Shown: positions 16,612 to 26,192, counted from the stretch's first letter. The stretch: DNA of 64,000 nucleotides from CAWIHS01 sp963836005 (GCA_963836005.1 CAWIHS010000001.1:930001-994000); one strand, 5' to 3'. Numbers and translations: made by a program. Notes: generated from the letters alone by a model not told the origin.

Positions 16612-16909
16612 TTAACCTGAAAGTGCAGGCTCAAACACCTGAAAATTATTGTTGATTCTGGTATCTAAAGAATCACCAATGTCGGGCAAAATTTCTTCAA
16701 AAAACTCATCAGTTTTCTGTCGAAAATCTTTAGCATTATGAAAGCATCGATTATTTCTCACTTTTTCGTTCATTACCTTCCATAATCGTTCTATGGGGTT
16801 TAAGTTTGGGCTATAAGGGGCAGAACATGTAGCTTTATGTTTAATTTCTCTGCTTCTTCTTTTACAACTGCTGATTTATGGTAACCCGCACTTTCAACTA
16901 TTAAATTGA
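16612..16909 (-). pseudogene. IS630-family transposase remnant
   Basis: Minus-strand translation shows INLIVESAGYHKS, EEAEKLNIKL, then after a one-base frameshift YSPNLNPIERLWKVMNEKV and a helical tail ending VFEPALSG, stop at 16612. The PYSPNLNPIERLW phrase is the third catalytic region (DDE) of IS630 transposases. The N-terminal half is missing. A family B element begins exactly at the broken upstream edge, suggesting it inserted into or beside this IS. Confidence 0.7.
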
Positions 16910-17035
16910 TATACTCTTTATCCTTGAAAATGCAGGTTCATTATCTGACCACTTCAGCCCAATCATGTATTATTCATACACTCATGGACTTCAGGACTTG
17001 ACGGCATCCCTGCATTTCCAATGATTTCGAGTATA
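16910..17035. repeat. Family B miniature element, copy 1
   Basis: A 126-bp element beginning TATACTC and ending GAGTATA. The terminal 27 bp are imperfect inverted repeats (TATCCTTGAAAATGCAGG versus its complement from CCTGCATTTCCAATGAT). TA at both extremes is the usual footprint of IS630/Tc1-type transposition. Other copies lie at 35388, 52406 and 61471. The 460 bp from here to 17495 contain no recognisable gene. Confidence 0.75.
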
Positions 17036-17495
17036 TAACAGAGTTCGTTTAAAATGAATTTTCGCAGAAACTTACAAAAGACAACTATTATTTTAACATC
17101 GGGGCCCCCTGGCTCAGAGGTGAATAGTCAGTTGTATGAAAGCATAGTTTATTGAGAAAGTACCGTCTATACTTCCTAATAAGCTTATCTGGGCGCAGCA
17201 TCTGGAATGAGATTTTGAAGTGACGCTTAAGCTGCGCAGGCTATAGAAAAAAAAGACAGCATGAAAAACCACCGGCCAACGCATCAAGTTCGATGAGTTT
17301 GTTAGTCTACTGGATAACGTCAAATTGATGTGACCGATACTTAACATTCCCGGCCGGCTAAATCATCAGCAAAAATTTGCTGAAAAAGAGTAACACCCAG
17401 ACGGGCTAAATTAGAGCTTAAGATATTGCTGTAAACAATAAACACCAGCGGCAATATGAAATGGTATATGTATGCAATTTTAAGGAGTAACTTCA

Positions 17496-18218
17496 ATGAT
17501 TGAGGAAATGACTGGATTACCCAGCGCTACTTTGGGTTTCAAGATCTCTGGAAATGTAAGTGGTGACGACTACGATAACGTGCTTACACCTGCTATCGAT
17601 AACGCTATAGAAAAATATGAGCGGATAAAGTTGCTAGCGCAGATAGGCCCGGACTTTGACGGTTACAGTCTGGATGCTGCCTGGGACGATACCAGGCTTG
17701 GGCTCAGGCACTGGAGCGGTTTTGAGCGCATCGCTGTGGTTACGGATGTTGGCTGGATGAAGACAGGCATTAAAGCGATGGGGTTTATGATGCCTTGCCC
17801 TGTCCAGCTGTTTGATATCGATGAACTGGACGATGCCAAGCGCTGGCTGAGCGAATCGTTGGGCGCCATTTATCTCAGCAATGAGGGGGATGTTGTTATC
17901 GCACGCCTGCTCGGAACACTGGAACCGAGCGTCTACGATGGGGCTAGTAAAGAAATAGATAATGTTATGAGCCGCTCTGAACATGTTCGGCTGGTTTTGG
18001 ATTTACGCGAATTTGACGGCTGGTCCGGTTTGTCTGCAATGGGCGATCACCTGTCGCTGGTTCGCGAACATCGGCTAGTTCCAGAGCGCATAGCCATTGT
18101 GGGCGATAAGGCGTGGCAACAGCTGGCTGAAAAAGTCATGTCAAAATTTGTAAATGCCCGTACCCAGTTCTTCGATGCTGAGGATTATGCTGGTGCGGTT
18201 GCCTGGGTTTCCGCCTGA
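17496..18218 (+). CDS. Tandem SpoIIAA-like (STAS superfamily) protein
   Basis: A 240-residue cytosolic protein made of two similar halves (about 1-120 and 121-240). Each has the SpoIIAA-like pattern of a beta-alpha STAS fold: FKISGNVSGDDYDNVLTPAID with FERIAVVTDVGWMKTG in half one, and ARLLGTLEPSVYDGASKEID with PERIAIVGDKAWQQL in half two. Single-domain homologues of about 120 residues are common; a fused tandem is less usual. The function of the family is unknown, perhaps sensing or lipid binding. AAGGAG precedes the ATG by 9 nt. It is convergent with the DUF1538-PII-PII operon, about 110 bp away. Confidence 0.8.
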   Translation: MIEEMTGLPSATLGFKISGNVSGDDYDNVLTPAIDNAIEKYERIKLLAQIGPDFDGYSLDAAWDDTRLGLRHWSGFERIAVVTDVGWMKTGIKAMGFMMPCPVQLFDIDELDDAKRWLSESLGAIYLSNEGDVVIARLLGTLEPSVYDGASKEIDNVMSRSEHVRLVLDLREFDGWSGLSAMGDHLSLVREHRLVPERIAIVGDKAWQQLAEKVMSKFVNARTQFFDAEDYAGAVAWVSA

Positions 18219-18325
18219 AATGACTGTTCAGGAGAAAGCGTTAAAAACCAAGTAACCCCTAAAGTCTCATTAAATCCGTAGATATAAGCCCTTGCTTTTG
18301 CTCGGGCTATTTCAAGCTGACTGGA

Positions 18326-18709
18326 CTAGGATTTTTCCAGCGGCACATCCTCGGGAAATGAAAATGGTGAGGTCAGAGCCAATGCTCTCATCAGGATTGT
18401 CCCGCCCTGAGGACGACCGATACACGCCTTTTCGTAAATATAGTCGTACACATCATCGGCGTCAGCTTCCGCAACCACCACATCAACTGTCCATACCAGG
18501 GTCGGTTCTGGCAATTCACCGAATTTAGTCAAGGTGTCTGCGTAGACCGCCATGCCCAGACAGCTTACGCTGTTGGCGCGGATGATCTGCTTCTCATCAC
18601 GCAGGGCGCGTAGCAGTTTCTTCTCGGTGCCGTCATTGGGCAAGACACAGCTTATGAGTTTGCAGGCTTCACTGGGTGCGATTCGGCCTTCAGGCGGGTT
18701 GCCGTTCAT
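18326..18709 (-). CDS. PII-like regulatory protein (distal gene)
   Basis: A 127-residue protein. After a short polar N-terminus it has a ferredoxin-like core (CKLISCVLPNDGTEKKLLRALRDEK, then PTLVWTVDVVVAEADADDVYDYIYEKACIGRPQGGTILMRAL). The closing GRPQGGTI phrase resembles the PII B-loop/C-region. It is the last of three genes coupled by 4-bp ATGA overlaps, after a paralogous PII-like gene and a DUF1538 transporter-like protein. By analogy with GlnK-AmtB it may gate the membrane protein, but the canonical PII T-loop uridylylation Tyr is not evident. Confidence 0.75.
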   Translation of the reverse strand: MNGNPPEGRIAPSEACKLISCVLPNDGTEKKLLRALRDEKQIIRANSVSCLGMAVYADTLTKFGELPEPTLVWTVDVVVAEADADDVYDYIYEKACIGRPQGGTILMRALALTSPFSFPEDVPLEKS

Positions 18710-19083
18710 GACTGCTTCTCATTTTTATCCAGCTGATCCAGCATGCTCTGCGGAATATATGTTGAGGCTTTTTCCACCGGCATGACGTAGATGAAGCCTC
18801 TGCCCGGCACATCCAGATCCGCAGCCCGGTAAAGAGCGTCATAGATCAGATCGCGTTGTTCGGATGAGACCAGGATGCTGATCACCTCCTTTTCGGCCTC
18901 CACGGCAATGCCGAGTATGCCAAGACGCTCACGCATGCCGGTTCCCCGGGCGTGATGACTGATGGCCGTGGCCGTGGCACCCACTTCCCGTGCTGCCTTG
19001 AGGATAACGTCGCTGAGACCGCTTTGCACCACGCAGGTAAGCAGTGCCACATCGGTTAGATAGATTATGTTGCGTTCACTCAT
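18706..19083 (-). CDS. PII-like regulatory protein (middle gene)
   Basis: A 125-residue PII-superfamily protein. VALLTCVVQSGLSDVILKAAREVGATATAISHHARGTG resembles the PII start through the T-loop region (a GATATAISHHARGTG stretch is common in DUF1538-linked PII proteins). EAEKEVISILVSSEQRDLIYDALYRAADLDVPGRGFIYVMPVE is the C-terminal half. The T-loop is short. Start and stop each overlap the neighbouring genes by four bases, so the three proteins are probably made in step. It probably binds a nucleotide and the DUF1538 membrane protein; this is inferred from gene order. Confidence 0.82.
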   Translation of the reverse strand: MSERNIIYLTDVALLTCVVQSGLSDVILKAAREVGATATAISHHARGTGMRERLGILGIAVEAEKEVISILVSSEQRDLIYDALYRAADLDVPGRGFIYVMPVEKASTYIPQSMLDQLDKNEKQS

Positions 19084-20873
19084 AAAATGGACTCTGCCTC
19101 CTGTTCATGTGTTTCTGTCAATGTCCGATTTGCTGCCTGGGTTTGCGCCCAGATCTTGTAGCGTGCCCACAATCCGGTAAGCATCACCGTGATAATAGGC
19201 CCGATAGAGGCCATACAAAGGATCCCGAAGCCTTCCACGGCATGTGTGGCATTGCCGAGTCCCAATCCCATGGCCAGTACCAGGGGAACGGTAATGGGCC
19301 CCGTGGTGACGCCAGCGCTGTCCCAGGCCACATTCACGAACTCCTCGGTTGAGAAAAACGTCAGCACCATGGCCAGCAGATAGCCGGGCAGGATCAACCA
19401 GACCAGCGGCAAGTCAAAAATCAGCTTGGCCACGCCGATTGCAATACCGAACGCGACACCGATGGAGACCGCAGTAATCAGGGTCTGCTTTTTAAATACA
19501 CCGTTGGTGAGCTTCTCGGTGGTAATGCCCAGGGCATTCAGCGCCGGCTCTGCCAGCGTCGCGCCAAAGCCCAGAAACCAGGCAAACACCAGTGCCAGAC
19601 TTAATCCCACCGCATAGACATAGAGCGGAGATGATGCTATTCCCGATACTTCCATAAACGCTGTTGGAACCAGGCCTCCCGCATTGGCACCCAGTTTGGA
19701 CAGTCCGTAGGTAAGCCCAAGATTGAAGATGCACATCCCAATGATGGTGAGAATGATGCCATAGAATATCTCTGCCTGATTATTAAGTTTTTCCTTCAAT
19801 ACCAGTGTAAGGACCACAAACAAAAACAGTACCAGCGGCAGGATTGCGCGGACTCCGAGAACAAGCTCCACGCCAGGGCTGCGTTCATACCAGGCCAGTT
19901 CCACAGACTGAGCCGCAGTTGCGGCCTGCCTGGCCGCCTCGATAATTTCTTCTGGCGTCACGCTGTATGAAACATACAGGCAAAGCAGCAGTACACCGAT
20001 GATGGGAAACAGGGAAGCCAGGGTCACAATGCCGAAGCCGGACAGCCCCGAGTCGCCTTTGCCGGCCGCTGCCGCGATACCGATTCCCAGTGACAACACC
20101 AGGGGAACAGTGACCGGACCCGTCGTGACAGCACCGCAATCCCAGGCCAGTCCGAGTATCTTCTGCAGCTCCGGATCATTCGCGGCAAACACGGTGAGTG
20201 CCAGCACCGGCAGCAGTGCAGCATAGATCAAAGGTTTCAGACTCCAGCCATAAAGGAAACGCAAGGTGCCCATCACTGCCGCCAGACCGACGCTGGCCCC
20301 CACCACCAGCACCAGTGCATCCGACCAGTCATTGAGCATGGCATACAGGTAAGGCGCCCGTTCCACGGCAACATTCGCACCGGCGGCTTTCAGCGCACCG
20401 ATCGCCGGCTCGGCAAAGGTGACTCCGATACCCAGCAGCAGGGTAATAAACAGCACCAGCAGCAGGGGTGATTTACGCGGCAGCTGTCTCCCAATGACAG
20501 TACCGAAGGGCATCAGACCGAGTTGCAGCCCCTCCATGAAAAGCATCAGACCTACAATAACGGCAAACAGGCCGCCAGTGATTATCCAGGAATCTGCCAC
20601 CATGTGCTGCAGGAACAGGATCTGAAACAGGACCAGGTACAGCGCTAGCGGAACAACGGCCCTGACCTGTTCCATAAAACGTACCGAGACATAGGGCTGG
20701 AGGAGTCTGAGCAATTCGCTGATATTCAGTTTGATGCGCCGCGGCGGACAGGGGATGAGGTTACCTTCGCTATCAAATTCCGGTTCAGGAATGAAAGCAT
20801 TGAGACTGACCTCGTTGCGTCTTGCATCACGGAGTCTCTGGAAATCTCCGAAGCGGTGGTAACTATGGGGCAT
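19080..20873 (-). CDS. Tandem DUF1538 integral membrane protein
   Basis: A 597-residue membrane protein with two homologous DUF1538 halves (about 65-300 and 335-580). Each contains the repeated pair GTVIGRQLPRKSP/FGATLAEPALNALG and a WDCGAVTTGPVTVPLVLSLG / WDSAGVTTGPITVPLVLAMG signature, with about 12-14 helices overall. The first 60 residues are soluble and charged. The inverted or duplicated layout and paired TTGP motifs look like a transporter or channel, but no substrate is established. It heads an operon with two PII-like genes. The GTG/ATG choice upstream is unclear; ATG 20873 is the longest start and has only a weak ribosome site. Confidence 0.82.
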   Translation of the reverse strand: MPHSYHRFGDFQRLRDARRNEVSLNAFIPEPEFDSEGNLIPCPPRRIKLNISELLRLLQPYVSVRFMEQVRAVVPLALYLVLFQILFLQHMVADSWIITGGLFAVIVGLMLFMEGLQLGLMPFGTVIGRQLPRKSPLLLVLFITLLLGIGVTFAEPAIGALKAAGANVAVERAPYLYAMLNDWSDALVLVVGASVGLAAVMGTLRFLYGWSLKPLIYAALLPVLALTVFAANDPELQKILGLAWDCGAVTTGPVTVPLVLSLGIGIAAAAGKGDSGLSGFGIVTLASLFPIIGVLLLCLYVSYSVTPEEIIEAARQAATAAQSVELAWYERSPGVELVLGVRAILPLVLFLFVVLTLVLKEKLNNQAEIFYGIILTIIGMCIFNLGLTYGLSKLGANAGGLVPTAFMEVSGIASSPLYVYAVGLSLALVFAWFLGFGATLAEPALNALGITTEKLTNGVFKKQTLITAVSIGVAFGIAIGVAKLIFDLPLVWLILPGYLLAMVLTFFSTEEFVNVAWDSAGVTTGPITVPLVLAMGLGLGNATHAVEGFGILCMASIGPIITVMLTGLWARYKIWAQTQAANRTLTETHEQEAESIL

Positions 20874-21389
20874 GCACTTTAATCCGGCTGGTTGTTATGA
20901 ATATTTCGAAAATAATTTATATTTCAATGTGCGCTTTATGATTTTTATTATAATATAAAAAATTCAATAAAACAGAAGCAGAAGCAGATAATCAATGCTA
21001 ACAAGTGCAGCATTTTTTAAAAGCCCCCTGGGCGATCAAGTATGTCGCTCTCAGGATATCATCGCACATATCTGTCATTATTCATATTGATCGCATCCAT
21101 AATGGACAATCACAGACAACAGGCCATAGATGCGATCTGTTCCTTCCATCTTTAAGGGGGAAGGCCAGGATGGGGGTCATAATTATGACCCATCTTTAAC
21201 AATTAACCTGGAACAAAATTTAATCAGAGAATGAGAGGGTGATCCAACAGGCACAACATTAGTCACATGATACAGAAGTTCATTTAGGTTTATGTTGAGA
21301 CTTGATATACTCATAGCAGATCGAGACTTACGATAGAGCCCGGTTGAACACTACAGTTCATTTTTTCTGCTTTCAATTGGAGTATAACC

Positions 21390-21545
21390 GTAACATCTCA
21401 AAAAGTCCGTGCAGTTCAAGTTCCTTCCCCTTTTAAGGGGGAAGGCCAGGATGGGGGTAATGTGTTTAATCAAGAACTTAACCCCCACCCTAACCCTCCC
21501 CCTGATAGAGGGAGGGGATTTTGCATGGACTTATTGAGAAGTTAC
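21390..21545. repeat. Family C miniature element, copy 2
   Basis: 156 bp, the same length as the copy at 5713 but in reverse orientation and nearly identical inside. It is flanked by the perfect 8-bp duplication GTATAACC (21382-21389 and 21546-21553). One terminal repeat has three to four changes (taacatctcaaaaagtccgtg). Confidence 0.85.
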
Positions 21546-21602
21546 GTATAACCTGGCTAAGCACATGAAAAATAAGCCAGGAAGAACCTTTTAATAGCAC
21601 TT

Positions 21603-21812
21603 CATAGGTAGGTACTTAAGCAAAATCAGGTGCGGATAATCGAGTATTTGTTGACCCACATGGACGACTTCGGCTCCTGCCTCTCGCATGCATGGAGCAA
21701 TTACCTGCCCAGAAGACGCTGTAAATACTTCCATGTAGGGAATGCAGATTATGCAGGAGCACAATCATCTGTCTTCCACAAACACTCAATTATCCTTAAG
21801 TACCCACGTATG
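21603..21812. repeat. Family A miniature element, copy 2 (internal deletion)
   Basis: A 210-bp version of family A, lacking about 44 bp that include the central ccaccatccatggtgg palindrome, so one hairpin arm is lost. It has a perfect 10-bp target duplication AATAGCACTT (21593-21602 and 21813-21822). Confidence 0.87.
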
Positions 21813-21929
21813 AATAGCACTTAATAACATTTCGTTAACTCCAAATGAGGCGCAAAGACGTTTCTGGATTAATTCTACAACTGTGGCTAAAATTCCTTGA
21901 CCACTACTAACATTCTGACTAATGGAGTC

Positions 21930-23108
21930 ATGATGAAAACAAAATACCTGCTTGCACTGGCTGTATTTACATATTCCTTTATTAGCATCGGCTGTAATAA
22001 AAAACCGGAAATTGAACAGATTGAAGAAATCAGGCCGGTTAAATCCCTGGTTGTCAGCTCTGTCGATGCGGGAGGAATAAGAAATTTCCCAGGTCGTGTT
22101 GATGCCAGCCAACGTGCTGACCTCTCGTTTCGGGTTTCCGGCAAAATCCAGGAACTACTGGTCAAGGAAGGCGACATGATAGAAAAGGACGAGGTAATTG
22201 CCAAACTGGATCCTACGGACTTTCAGATCACTGTGAATAACAAGAGTGCAACGTTTAATCGGGCGAAAAATGACTTTTCACGAGCCAAGAATTTGATTAA
22301 AGACGGGAATATTTCCAAGATTGATTACGATAAGCTCGAATCGAATTTTCTTAGTGCCCGTGCGGATTTGAATCTGGCAAAACAGCAATTAGCCTACACA
22401 GAATTAACTGCGCCTTTTGACGGTGTCATTGCCCGGCGATATATCCAGAGTTTTGAAGAAGTTCAGGCGAAACAAAATATTGTGTCCATTAATAACGTGG
22501 AACTACTGGAAGTTAAATTTGACGTACCTGAAAATCTGATATTAACTCTCCGGAAAATTGAGAGCAAGGGCTCTACCGAAAGATTCAAGGCCAAAGACCA
22601 TATCCAGGTGATGGCCTCCTTTCAATCTCGACAAGACAAAGAATACGCCTTGACATTCAAAGAAGTCGCTACCAAAGCAGAAGAAAACACTCAGACATTT
22701 ACTGTGACTTATACCATGCCACGTCCAGATGATGTGATGATTTTACCCGGTATGAGCGCCAGCGTAAAAGTTGATTTAAGCAAGGTTGTGGCAACAAAAG
22801 ATATGTTTTATCTGCCAGTCAGCGCGGTGGTGGCCGATATCAACTTACAGGGTACCGTCTGGATTGTCAATCAAGAGACCATGCAAGTGGAGCCCGTGTC
22901 AGTCACAGTAGGCAAGCTTAAAGGCAATGAGATAGAAATTTCAGAAGGCCTCAAAGAAGGTCAGCGTGTGGTTGTCGCGGGTGTGCCATTTTTATATAAG
23001 GGACTCAAAGTGTCCCTGATGAAAGAAGACGAACAGGCCAGGGACAATCTTAAGCATGAACGTCCAATAATGAAGCCAAACAGTAACAACGCAAACAACG
23101 AGGGATAG
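21930..23108 (+). CDS. RND efflux periplasmic adaptor lipoprotein
   Basis: About 392 residues from the ATG at 21930, which follows GGAG by five bases; a second ATG is adjacent. The signal peptide ends in an ISIGC lipobox. The membrane-fusion architecture is clear: lipoyl half FRVSGKIQELLVKEGDMIEKDEVIAKLDPTDFQ, an alpha hairpin, LAYTELTAPFDGVIARRYI, then a beta barrel and AGVPFLYKGLKV at the end. It links an inner-membrane RND pump to an outer-membrane channel; no TolC-like gene is present here. It forms an operon with the permease six bases downstream. Confidence 0.9.
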   Translation: MMKTKYLLALAVFTYSFISIGCNKKPEIEQIEEIRPVKSLVVSSVDAGGIRNFPGRVDASQRADLSFRVSGKIQELLVKEGDMIEKDEVIAKLDPTDFQITVNNKSATFNRAKNDFSRAKNLIKDGNISKIDYDKLESNFLSARADLNLAKQQLAYTELTAPFDGVIARRYIQSFEEVQAKQNIVSINNVELLEVKFDVPENLILTLRKIESKGSTERFKAKDHIQVMASFQSRQDKEYALTFKEVATKAEENTQTFTVTYTMPRPDDVMILPGMSASVKVDLSKVVATKDMFYLPVSAVVADINLQGTVWIVNQETMQVEPVSVTVGKLKGNEIEISEGLKEGQRVVVAGVPFLYKGLKVSLMKEDEQARDNLKHERPIMKPNSNNANNEG

Positions 23109-23114
23109 CCGGGT

Positions 23115-26100
23115 ATGAATATTGGTGAATATTCGGTAAAGAACCGGGTGGTGACGTGGTTACTGGTTATTGTTTTTCTGGCCGGCGGTTTTAATGGTTT
23201 CCTAAAAATGGGTAAGCTGGAAGATCCGGCCTTTACCATTAAAGATGTCAAAATAATTACCTACTATCCCGGAGCCACTGCGCAACAGGTACTGGACGAA
23301 GTCACCTACCATATTGAGGAAGCGCTGCAGTTAATGCCGCAAGTAAAATGGATCAAAATGTCCATTTCGCGTCCCGGAATGTCTGATATTCAGGTCACCT
23401 TCAAGGATAAATACAATGCGGAAGACTTTCCGGGTATTTATGATGAGGTACGGCGTAAAATTGAAGATATGTTACACAAATTGCCCCCTGGTGCCCAAAA
23501 ACCCATTATTGTGGACAGCTTTTCTGATGTCTATGGTGTTTATCTGGCACTTACCGGCGATGGTTATTCCTATCGGGATTTAAAGGATGCTGCGGACTAC
23601 CTTAAAAAAGAACTGGTATTGGTCAATGGTGTCAAAAAAGTAGTGATTGGCGGTGCACAGACAGAAGTGGTCTATCTGGATATCTCCAGACAGCGTCTGG
23701 GTGAACTGGGATTGTCATTACAGGACATTGCGCAGACACTTCAATCTCAAAATGTGGTCACTGATGCCGGCAAGGTGCTGGTGGGTGATGAATATCTGCG
23801 CATCCAGCCTACAGGAGAATTTAAATCCGTTAAATTAATTGGTGATGTACTCCTCAGTTCTGAAGATAAAACACTGGTCTTTTTAAAGGATCTTGCCGAC
23901 ATTCGTCGAGAATATAAGGAAGTCCCGGATTTATTGATCCGCCACAATGGCAAGCCTGCCCTGACACTCGGAGTCTCAATGCAGGAAGGCGAAAATGTCG
24001 TTGCGGTTGGAGAGATGCTGAAACAGAAGTTCCACGAAATTGCACCGCTGATTCCCCTGGGAATGCAATTGGACGTTATTTACAATCAGCCGTATGAAGT
24101 TAAAAATTCTGTTTCCGGGTTTATGAAAAATGTGGTCGCAGCCATAGTGATTGTGATTGTCGTGCTGTTATTATTTATGGGCATGACAACCGGCTTAATC
24201 ATTGGTTCGGTGTTATTGATCACTGTTGCCGGAACCCTGCTCATTATGGAAATGTTCGGCATCGAATTACAGCGGATTTCCCTGGGTGCGCTGATTATTG
24301 CCCTGGGCATGCTGGTGGATAATGCTATCGTCGTGGCAGAAGGCTTGCTGATTCGGATCCAGTCCGGCATGGCTGCAGCTAAAGCGGCTAGAGAGGTCGT
24401 CGGTAAAAGTGCTGTGGCTTTGTTGGGCGGGACTATCATCGGGATCCTGGCATTTTCGGCCATTGGACTGTCTCAGGATTCTACCGGTGAATTCACTCGT
24501 TCCCTGTTTTATGTCATCCTGATTTCTCTGCTATTGAGCTGGGTTACTGCGGTCACCATTACCCCCCTGTTTTGTGCTATCTTTGTTAAACCGAAAAAAA
24601 CTGCTCAGAAAAATGCTCTGGAATCGAGTGCTGCTCAAGACCAGAGTGACGCCTATTCCGGTGCGCTGTTCGTTCTTTACCGCGGCTTTTTAAAAAAAGC
24701 ATTGCGGTTTCGCTGGCTGACTATTGTGATCATCGCAGGACTGTTTGCACTGTCTCTATATGGGTTTGGTTTTGTTCGTGCAGGATTTTTTCCAGATTCA
24801 AATACCCCGATGTTTTTTGTCGAGGTGTGGGAAATTGAAGGCACCGATATTCATAAAACCCGGGACGATACCTTAAAAATAAGCGAGTTTATTCGCAGCT
24901 TACCCGGCGTAACTAAAACCACGGAACTCATCGGCGGCGGTGATCAGCGCTTTTCACTGGTCTATGAACCCAAGGAACGCAGTCAAGCTTATGCGCAAAT
25001 TATTGTGCAGACAGAAACGCGTGAACAGATCCCTGAGGTCTGGAACGCTGTGGATCAATTTTTAAAAACCATGCCAAACCTGGAACCTATCATTAAACCG
25101 ATGCGTATTGGTCCGGGGCGTGACAGCAAAATCGAAGCACGTTTCAGCGGACCCAACCAAACCATATTGCGCGAATTGTCCGAACAGGCCAAGGATATCT
25201 TTCGGAACAATGCCGGCACTAAAGAAATTCGCGATGATTGGCGTCAGCCGGTAAAACTGGTCAAACCGGTCTTTAACGAACAAGTTGGACGCCAATTAGG
25301 GATCAATTACGAGGATCTGTCCAAGGCACTAAAATATGCTTTTGACGGCACTCAGGTTGGCCTCTATCGTGACGGCATCCGTTTGTTACCTATGTATGCG
25401 CGCGCATCAGACGTAGAACGTGAGGACATCAGCAATATCAGGGATATTCAGGTATGGAGCCCGGTACTGCAGCAGTCCGTTCCTATCGGTCAGGTCGTGA
25501 AACGGTTTGAAACGGTATGGGAAAATACCGTTATTCGAGGCCGTGATAGAAGCAAGACCATTATTGCGTCCTGCAATCCGGAACAGGGTTATGAGTCGAC
25601 CGAATTATTTGACCGCCTGCGTCCTCAGATAGAAGCAATGCCATTACCACCCGGTTATTCACTGGCATGGGGCGGTGAATATGAAGACAACACAAATGCC
25701 CAGTCTTCTTTAGCCAGGGCCCTGCCCGGCGGCTTTTTGATGATGATATTAACCACAATTTTATTATTCGGCAAAGTCAAACAACCCTTGATTATCTGGC
25801 TGACGGTCCCTCTGGCTACGATAGGAATAACCGCCGGGCTGCTGTTGCTTGATGGTGCTTTTGATTTTATGGGTCTGCTGGGTGCGTTGAGTCTGATTGG
25901 ACTGCTGATCAAAAATGCCATTGTACTGATTGATGAAATCGATCAGCAAATCGATTCCGGAATTGAATCTTTTAAAGCCATTCTGGATTCTGCGGTCAGT
26001 CGTATGCGGCCGGTCATGATGGCCGCTGCTACCACTATTCTGGGTATGCTGCCGCTGCTCTCCGATGTCTTTTTTGTCAATATGTCCATAGTCATTATGG

Positions 26101-26192
26101 CCGGGCTGGCATTTGCCACGGTATTAACACTTATCTTTGTACCCGTTTTGTATTCCATATTTTTTAAAATAGCCTATCGTGAAGAAGCCTGA
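23115..26192 (+). CDS. HAE1-type RND efflux permease
   Basis: A 1025-residue proton-driven inner-membrane pump of normal length. The N-terminus is MNIGEYSVKNRVVTWLLV, followed by the porter loop TYYPGATAQQVLDEVT, helices around 335-480 including GALIIALGMLVDNAIVVAEG (the TM4 motif with two acidic residues, normally proton-relay), the second loop and LLGALSLIGLLIKNAIVLIDEID, and a closing RPVMMAAATTILGMLPLL. Substrates cannot be predicted. It sits in an operon with the adaptor; the outer-membrane partner must come from elsewhere. Confidence 0.93.
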   Translation: MNIGEYSVKNRVVTWLLVIVFLAGGFNGFLKMGKLEDPAFTIKDVKIITYYPGATAQQVLDEVTYHIEEALQLMPQVKWIKMSISRPGMSDIQVTFKDKYNAEDFPGIYDEVRRKIEDMLHKLPPGAQKPIIVDSFSDVYGVYLALTGDGYSYRDLKDAADYLKKELVLVNGVKKVVIGGAQTEVVYLDISRQRLGELGLSLQDIAQTLQSQNVVTDAGKVLVGDEYLRIQPTGEFKSVKLIGDVLLSSEDKTLVFLKDLADIRREYKEVPDLLIRHNGKPALTLGVSMQEGENVVAVGEMLKQKFHEIAPLIPLGMQLDVIYNQPYEVKNSVSGFMKNVVAAIVIVIVVLLLFMGMTTGLIIGSVLLITVAGTLLIMEMFGIELQRISLGALIIALGMLVDNAIVVAEGLLIRIQSGMAAAKAAREVVGKSAVALLGGTIIGILAFSAIGLSQDSTGEFTRSLFYVILISLLLSWVTAVTITPLFCAIFVKPKKTAQKNALESSAAQDQSDAYSGALFVLYRGFLKKALRFRWLTIVIIAGLFALSLYGFGFVRAGFFPDSNTPMFFVEVWEIEGTDIHKTRDDTLKISEFIRSLPGVTKTTELIGGGDQRFSLVYEPKERSQAYAQIIVQTETREQIPEVWNAVDQFLKTMPNLEPIIKPMRIGPGRDSKIEARFSGPNQTILRELSEQAKDIFRNNAGTKEIRDDWRQPVKLVKPVFNEQVGRQLGINYEDLSKALKYAFDGTQVGLYRDGIRLLPMYARASDVEREDISNIRDIQVWSPVLQQSVPIGQVVKRFETVWENTVIRGRDRSKTIIASCNPEQGYESTELFDRLRPQIEAMPLPPGYSLAWGGEYEDNTNAQSSLARALPGGFLMMILTTILLFGKVKQPLIIWLTVPLATIGITAGLLLLDGAFDFMGLLGALSLIGLLIKNAIVLIDEIDQQIDSGIESFKAILDSAVSRMRPVMMAAATTILGMLPLLSDVFFVNMSIVIMAGLAFATVLTLIFVPVLYSIFFKIAYREEA

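Larger units (their letters stand above)
20874..21929. other. Gene-free interval with repeats
   Basis: No credible gene is present. Contents: AT-rich sequence after 20874; a short G/C-run block (ttccatctttaaggggg... gatgggg) at 21136-21175 resembling the core of families C and D; a family C element at 21390; a family A element at 21603; and the leader of the RND adaptor gene. Confidence 0.6.
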
